Made by a program: the position numbers and the translations under genes
Notes under the pieces: generated by a model
Database searches by the model: none
What the model was told of the DNA's origin: nothing
The model's input: the letters and a program-made list of their open reading frames with translations, nothing else
In this document: one piece after another, positions 59,538 through 64,000 of the stretch
Layout of the letters: each line of letters begins with the position of its first letter
Position numbering within the stretch: position 1 is the first letter of the stretch
Origin: Aphelenchoides besseyi
Taxonomy: Eukaryota; Nematoda; Chromadorea; Rhabditida; Aphelenchoididae
Assembly: GCA_024699855.1 (NCBI GenBank)
Contig: JAMPIQ010000002.1
Coordinates: 17,174,001-17,238,000, forward strand
Length of the DNA: 64,000 nucleotides
Direction: 5' to 3'

Positions 59538-61149
59538 ATGACCGTCATACTTTTGCCAACAAAAATCGTTTTCCATTTGAGTACGATTGCCACGTTCACT
59601 GCCGTCCTGTTGTTCAATCAACTTCAACAACGTTTTCATCCCTCATTCAAGGGCACATCAGTGGTTGATAGAGTCGAGGAAACAGAACTAGAGGTCGACC
59701 GGTTTTTAGCTCTCGAATCCAACGACACTGACAGTTCTCGTCTACATCGCAGCGATCAAGAAGTCATTCTGTTTTCCCACCATTTTGCTTGTGGTGGTGG
59801 CTTGGTTTCAACAACAGCGGCGAGTTTGGTCAGCTTTCCATGTGAATATCAAAATTGTAAGTTTTTCGACAACTTTGTTTCCAATCAAATTCATGACCGT
59901 ATGATTATTTTCGACATCACGTGCCGTCGAACCTTACGAATCCGATAAGCGCTAAAAACATGCGATAAAAGAAAAACTGTAAGCGACCCATCAACATCGT
60001 TAACTCAAAGCTTATAAAAATGTTGCGGTCACGCGCTGATGTCTCATTGTTACGTCATTAACACCAACGAGTCTAAGGGCGAAAGTTCGTCTCTTAGTCG
60101 ATGTTTATTGTCGCGACTGTTAACGAGGTCGTTAAATTAGAATCACCGGAGGTTATTGGTAATGCCGAAAAGGGCGTGAAAGTCGTTAAATTAACAGTCA
60201 GCTCTTTAGTCTCATCTGTGGTATCGTTGTTATGACAATAACACAAACAAGTGGTCAATGTTTGATTAAAACTTTGGGGAATCGATCACTTTTACTGTTC
60301 ATCAATGACCACACATGTCTGTAATCTCCGAAACAAAGCAATTGATCTTACAGTCGGAAAACATGCGCGACGATTGATTTTGCAATCCTACCGTATTGGA
60401 AACTTGCACCTTAAAGTGTGCCTTTTGATTGATCGCTTTTGAAGTAAATTTGATGAATTTAGCCAAGATAGTCGTTCTCAATTTCAACGAATTTCAATGA
60501 TAACTTTTGATTGGATTTTGCAAACGTCAATCAGCAAACTCAATGGCTACTTTTTCGATTGGGGTTCACCGTTTGATCGAACACTCGCAGTTCACGTGAA
60601 CAGAAACAGTGGCGATTGCGTTCATTTTTGCGGTGAAGACGAAAATAAAACTGATAACAAGATGCAAACTTAAAAACAACAAACCTTTTCATTTTTGTTA
60701 TCGAACTTGAATTCCACGGCATTGCGATTGTTGGACTTTCGAGAGACTTGCAGAATCGAAGCATCAACTTCGTTAATCTTCCTATCGTTTCCTTTCAATC
60801 GCAACTTCTGAACATAAAATAAAGAACTCTAACACATCTTCCGGAACCTTTTCATTACTCTATTTCAGTGCACAAATGTTGCGTTCTACACGATACCTGT
60901 TTCGATGCACGAATCGGGCAAGAGAAGTGCGATGAGTTCTTCTGCGACTGTTTGGCCAATTTGCCTTCTGAATCCGCATATTGTAATCTGTTCACGCACT
61001 ACGGCCTTTGTGCATCAACTCGACTGTTGGGTCATTTCTTCTACGAAGATGGACCGTTCAACCAAACGGCATTCGAACTACTCGGAGCTGCCGGACATGT
61101 TCTTTTGGATTCCACATCGAAAATTGCTTCCACGGTCATTGAGTCATGA
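59538..61149 (+). CDS. Secreted or membrane-anchored phospholipase A2-like protein (199 aa)
   Basis: Two exons: 59538-59856 and 60869-61149, separated by a 1,012-base intron that is long for this genome. The N-terminus has a hydrophobic helix after 12 residues (IVFHLSTIATFTAVLLF), a signal anchor or signal peptide. The active-site signature CCxxHDxC is present as KCCVLHDTCFDA, with catalytic His 114 and Asp 115, followed by the paired cysteines CDEFFCDCL and further Cys residues. A possible calcium loop CGGG lies in exon 1. The family cleaves the sn-2 acyl chain of phospholipids outside the cell. The total number of cysteines and the spacing do not let me assign a PLA2 group, and activity is inferred. 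Confidence 0.75.
60540..60807 (-). CDS. Possible nested antisense gene fragment inside the PLA2 intron
   Basis: On the minus strand an exon from an acceptor (ATGTTCAG, 60807) reads LRLKGNDRKINEVDASILQV and continues to FDNKNEK, then a 34-base intron (GTTTGTTG...TTATCAG), then FYFRLHRKNERNRHCFCSRE and RVFDQTVNPNRKSSH with TGA at 60540-60542. Both junctions keep phase 0 and the sequence is protein-like. No start exon was found; it would have to lie upstream of 60810, near or beyond the PLA2 second exon. A second minus-strand frame at 60302-60487 (TTILAKFIKFTSKAINQKAH) may belong to the same or another transcript. Confidence 0.35.
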
Positions 61150-61458
61150 CGACGATTGCAATGAGATTTAGGTCTGTAAATTTGCCTTAAACTCGGGTAT
61201 TGTCCTGTACATTGTTTCGAAGTCGTATAGACGTGTAAATAAACGATTGCCAAATGAGAAATCACTATTTATTGACCTCAACTCTCAAGAATCCGTGGTG
61301 AACGACGACTTCTGATTTGGAGTTTTCTGCGATCGTGTTTTCGATTTTGCTTTCTTTCTCTTCGTATTCGACGGTGTTGCATGTGCGGAAGTTGTTTGGG
61401 TGGTCGAGTTCGTTGAGTCTGTGATACGTCCGTCGGTTGAACTAACTGGTTGAGCTGA

Positions 61459-62090
61459 TTAAATGGGACTCTCGAAAACCTCTTCGGCCGACGGTCGAAT
61501 ATCATAGACTACGTTTCCTCTTTTGCTGAACCGAAAATGTGCGTTAGCCGAATTTGCATCCTTCTTTTCTTTGTCCTTGCCTTCCTAAACGTCCGGTTTC
61601 TTTCAACCGAAACAACAACTCGAATCTCAGGTTTCCATTCGATTTGACTCGGAACTCTCAAACGTTTGCGATGAAATTTGTCGCCACAAAACATCAGATC
61701 GTGGGTTGATGCCAATCGAATCCTCGCTCGTTCATTTTTTAATTCTTGTGGAGAAAGTTTCTCTAAAAGGCGACGGTTATTGCTTGAGGTCGTATAACTG
61801 ACCTCTCTTCTTTCTGGCATCTTTGTTGCAGTAGCAATAGATAGAAATGATCACACTAACAACAATCGAAGGAACAAAAAGTCCAGTTAAGCAAATGAAA
61901 ACGATTTGTCCGATGCTTATCGACCTTAAACTCGGTTTCTCTGTGGCAGATGACTGAAACACAAAAATGATGTGAAAAGTGTAAACCAAAACAAACCATT
62001 AAGCCAATGGGCTTGATGTCCAACCGTTGGTAAGCACGATTTGAATTAAGAATGAAAGCTTGATTTGTTTTCTGAACAGAAGTTCTTGAA
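61459..62090 (-). CDS. Small single-pass membrane protein; in-frame extension after stop
   Basis: Exons on the minus strand: about 62090-61997 (5' end unresolved; QAFILNSNRAYQRLDIKPIG), 61953-61803, 61762-61620, 61584-61459. The second exon carries the only membrane helix (IGQIVFICLTGLFVPSIVVS), followed by a Cys/Lys-rich juxtamembrane segment (CYCNKDARKKR). The cytosolic tail is charged (EKLSPQELKNERARIR, KDKEKKDANSANAHFRFSK) and ends RPSAEEVFESPI and TAA at 61461-61459. All junctions are in phase; introns are 35-43 bases. After the TAA the same frame remains open for 57 codons to 61285. I do not recognise the family. Confidence 0.55.
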
Positions 62091-62161
62091 CTCGATTGCA
62101 ATTAAAGACTCCGAGAACCTTCTTTATCACAAGCATTTATTTACAAAACAACAATGATTGA

Positions 62162-64000
62162 TTATGTCGTGTAACCCGGATGCTCAATAACTGTGTAAGG
62201 CTCGGGATCATATTCACCTCGTTTGTTCAAATGACGCCCGTTGAAGGGAAATGGAGCACCGTCCACAGCCTTACGATCATCGGCGTATATGTACGAAAAG
62301 ATCACGTAGTCTTTGAAGTATTTTCCGATCAAAACGTAGTTCGCGAACATCAGCATCACCAACGTGAAAATGTGCTGCCAATCAGTGGACATAACCAGCT
62401 CGTGAAATTGCCAAACAATCAAAACCAACTGAACAATACATGCGTAACGAACCCACAGTATCGGATTCTCGCCCAACTTCTGCAACGAATCAACAGGTAG
62501 AATATAGACAAAAGATACTCACGTAAATTCGTTGATGCAATTCACTGCACGGCGATGCGGCGACGCGATCGAAATGCGGATGTCGTTCCGATTTGAATAG
62601 ATAGTTAAAATTATCGGTAGGAATGGAAACAATCTGATTGTGAAGATAATGTTGTTTGCCCATTCGATCCCACTCTTCGTACGCTCGCACAACTCGTCCG
62701 TTCTTCCAAACGTATCCTTGGCTCGAACAACCGTCCATATCTGCTTCAGTGGGCGGAACCCACGAGCCTAAGTGACAAGAAGTCTGATAGAGCCGATCGA
62801 TGAGCTCCGGTGGAAAACGATAAAGTGCGTAAAGAAAGAAACTTGTAACAAAAACGATCATAAAATGGAACCAACAGCTTTCAGTCAAATAGTGTTGTTC
62901 GATTCCTGAGTTCGTTCGTTTCTGAAACCCAAAAACCTTTTTTATGACTGGAAATTCAAATTACCGGCACAAAAACACTTGGCAAGAAAATGGAGAAATA
63001 GGCTGTGAAGAAGGCGGCGTAAATACAACAGTAAAGTCGATAGCGTAGCTCCATTCCTAAGATCATTGCTTCACGCCAAAATTCTTTTCGATCATCTAAA
63101 CATTCAACACATGAATCGAATCGATCGAACGAACTTGCCAACATCGCATATATGTTTTTCATCCAACAATCGCGGATACTGCGACGGCATTTTAAAGTAC
63201 GCCATTTCGCTAATAAACGAAAACCAATCGCCGCCGTTTTGGATCCATCGATTGTGAACTTTCTGGAAACCATCGCGAATGTAATTGTAGAACATGAGTA
63301 CGTACACAACAAGACTGAAGGAGCGAACTAATAACGAAAATGGAAACAAACTCACGGTAACAGCAAGTAGAAGATCGTTCCGTAACCGTACTCTCCGATG
63401 ATACGAGAGAACGAGAAAACGAAACTGGATGTGATCATCGTTCCCAATGGCGATTTAATGATCGCGTATTCCATGATCGACCAGAACACCGAGTTGTCGT
63501 CGGCATTCACTTGATCGAACTTGTTCGTGATCTGAAGAAAGCGATAAGAAAAATGAGAAGCACTACCGTTGTCCAAAAGCACTTGGTTACTCGAATTCCC
63601 AACAGCAATCCAATGCACGATAAAACGTACGGGTTAATCAAATGAAATTTCTGAAACTATCGAATAGAAAACTCAAGGTAGAAATTGACGTTACAAATGT
63701 CGTATGCCAATGAGATTTCGGTAGCCACCATAGAGTTTTGTACAAGTTTAAATACTCGAGAAAAAGAGCCAAAATCGAGTAGAGAAAAAGCGTGCATTCG
63801 TAGAAGAGTTCCGATTGAACTTGCGGATACTGTTGCCAGTTTCTATGCGGTATAAACGGCGTTGATTTTTGACTGAAAACGAACGAAAACTCATCAGTAG
63901 AAGACGATTTCAGACCTTTGAGTCGCAGTCCCGAGTACGTTCAGCGGTGCGCTCGGAACACTGAGTCCCGAACCACCACGACGTTTCGTTGATCTGTAGA
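62162..64000 (-). CDS. tmem39: TMEM39-family multi-pass ER membrane protein, 5' partial
   Basis: Exons: 64000(partial)-63916, 63872-63695, 63650-63567, 63531-63356, 63314-63139, 63095-62965, 62921-62523, 62479-62162, all in phase, about 515 residues in the window. Key stretches match TMEM39A/B as I know the family: ELFYECTLFLYSILALFLEY with LNLYKTLWWLPKSH, then FHLINPYVL, a large middle part with several helices (AAFFTAYFSIFLPSVFVP), LYQTSCHLGSWVPP and the end WQHIFTLVMLMFANYVLIGK. About eight hydrophobic segments are visible. The family acts in the ER membrane, with reported roles in secretory transport and lipid/autophagy control. Intron 63138-63096 uses a GC donor (GCAAGT). The start codon lies beyond the right edge. 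Confidence 0.88.

Noticed and set aside
1..64000. CRISPR arrays, bacterial operons, integrons or phage modules
   Set aside because: There are no regularly spaced short repeats, no ribosome binding sites, and genes are interrupted by spliceosomal introns; the DNA is eukaryotic.
1..64000. tRNA, U-snRNA and spliced-leader RNA genes
   Set aside because: I looked for B-box-like GGTTCGAATCC, the U6 core and SL1-like sequence by eye and saw none convincing. A covariance-model search could still find diverged copies.

Overview
This is nuclear DNA of a small-genome animal, most likely a nematode. Genes are broken by many introns of about 35-60 bases with TTTCAG or TTTTAG acceptors, and the gene set (Myo1e/f-type myosin, RACK1, U1-70K, UDP-glycosyltransferase, TMEM39, DHHC acyltransferase, secreted PLA2) is animal. 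A 5S rRNA gene carries the block GGCAAGTTAAGCAACG, which I recall from nematode 5S. I cannot name the species.

Layout. 1-9.6 kb: a 29-exon plus-strand gene for a roughly 2,050-residue low-complexity protein that I do not recognise, its 5' end outside the window. 9.8-11.9 kb: a convergent seven-exon UDP-glycosyltransferase. 12-34 kb is the accessory part: a dead R2/NeSL-type LINE, an RTE fragment, a lone 5S gene, a patchwork of interspersed repeats, an LTR (Ty3/gypsy-like) element with one gag-pol frame, two diverged copies of a small secreted-protein gene, and members of a family of propeller-like proteins. 34-44 kb: minus-strand genes of unknown function, a DHCC-type acyltransferase, and the U1-70K gene. 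45-46 kb: more of the same repeats. 49.7-55.6 kb: the myosin (16 exons, 1,099 aa) and RACK1 (5 exons, 327 aa), both complete. 56-59 kb: another repeat and a near-identical second copy of the propeller-like gene, killed by a TGA codon. 59.5-64 kb: a membrane-anchored PLA2-like gene, a short single-pass membrane protein gene, and TMEM39 running off the right edge.

Main points for a second look: (1) the third intron of the U1-70K gene holds about eight consensus 5' splice sites in 200 bases, which looks like a U1 decoy array for autoregulation; (2) the propeller-like family shows an intact copy, a recent nonsense copy and an old copy cut by the LTR element; (3) an inverted-repeat hairpin in the interspersed repeats shows paired changes between copies; (4) an acyltransferase reads DHCC; (5) an in-frame TAA is followed by a 57-codon open extension. 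Exon models were read by eye from splice signals and checked by keeping the reading frame across every junction; no database search was possible.
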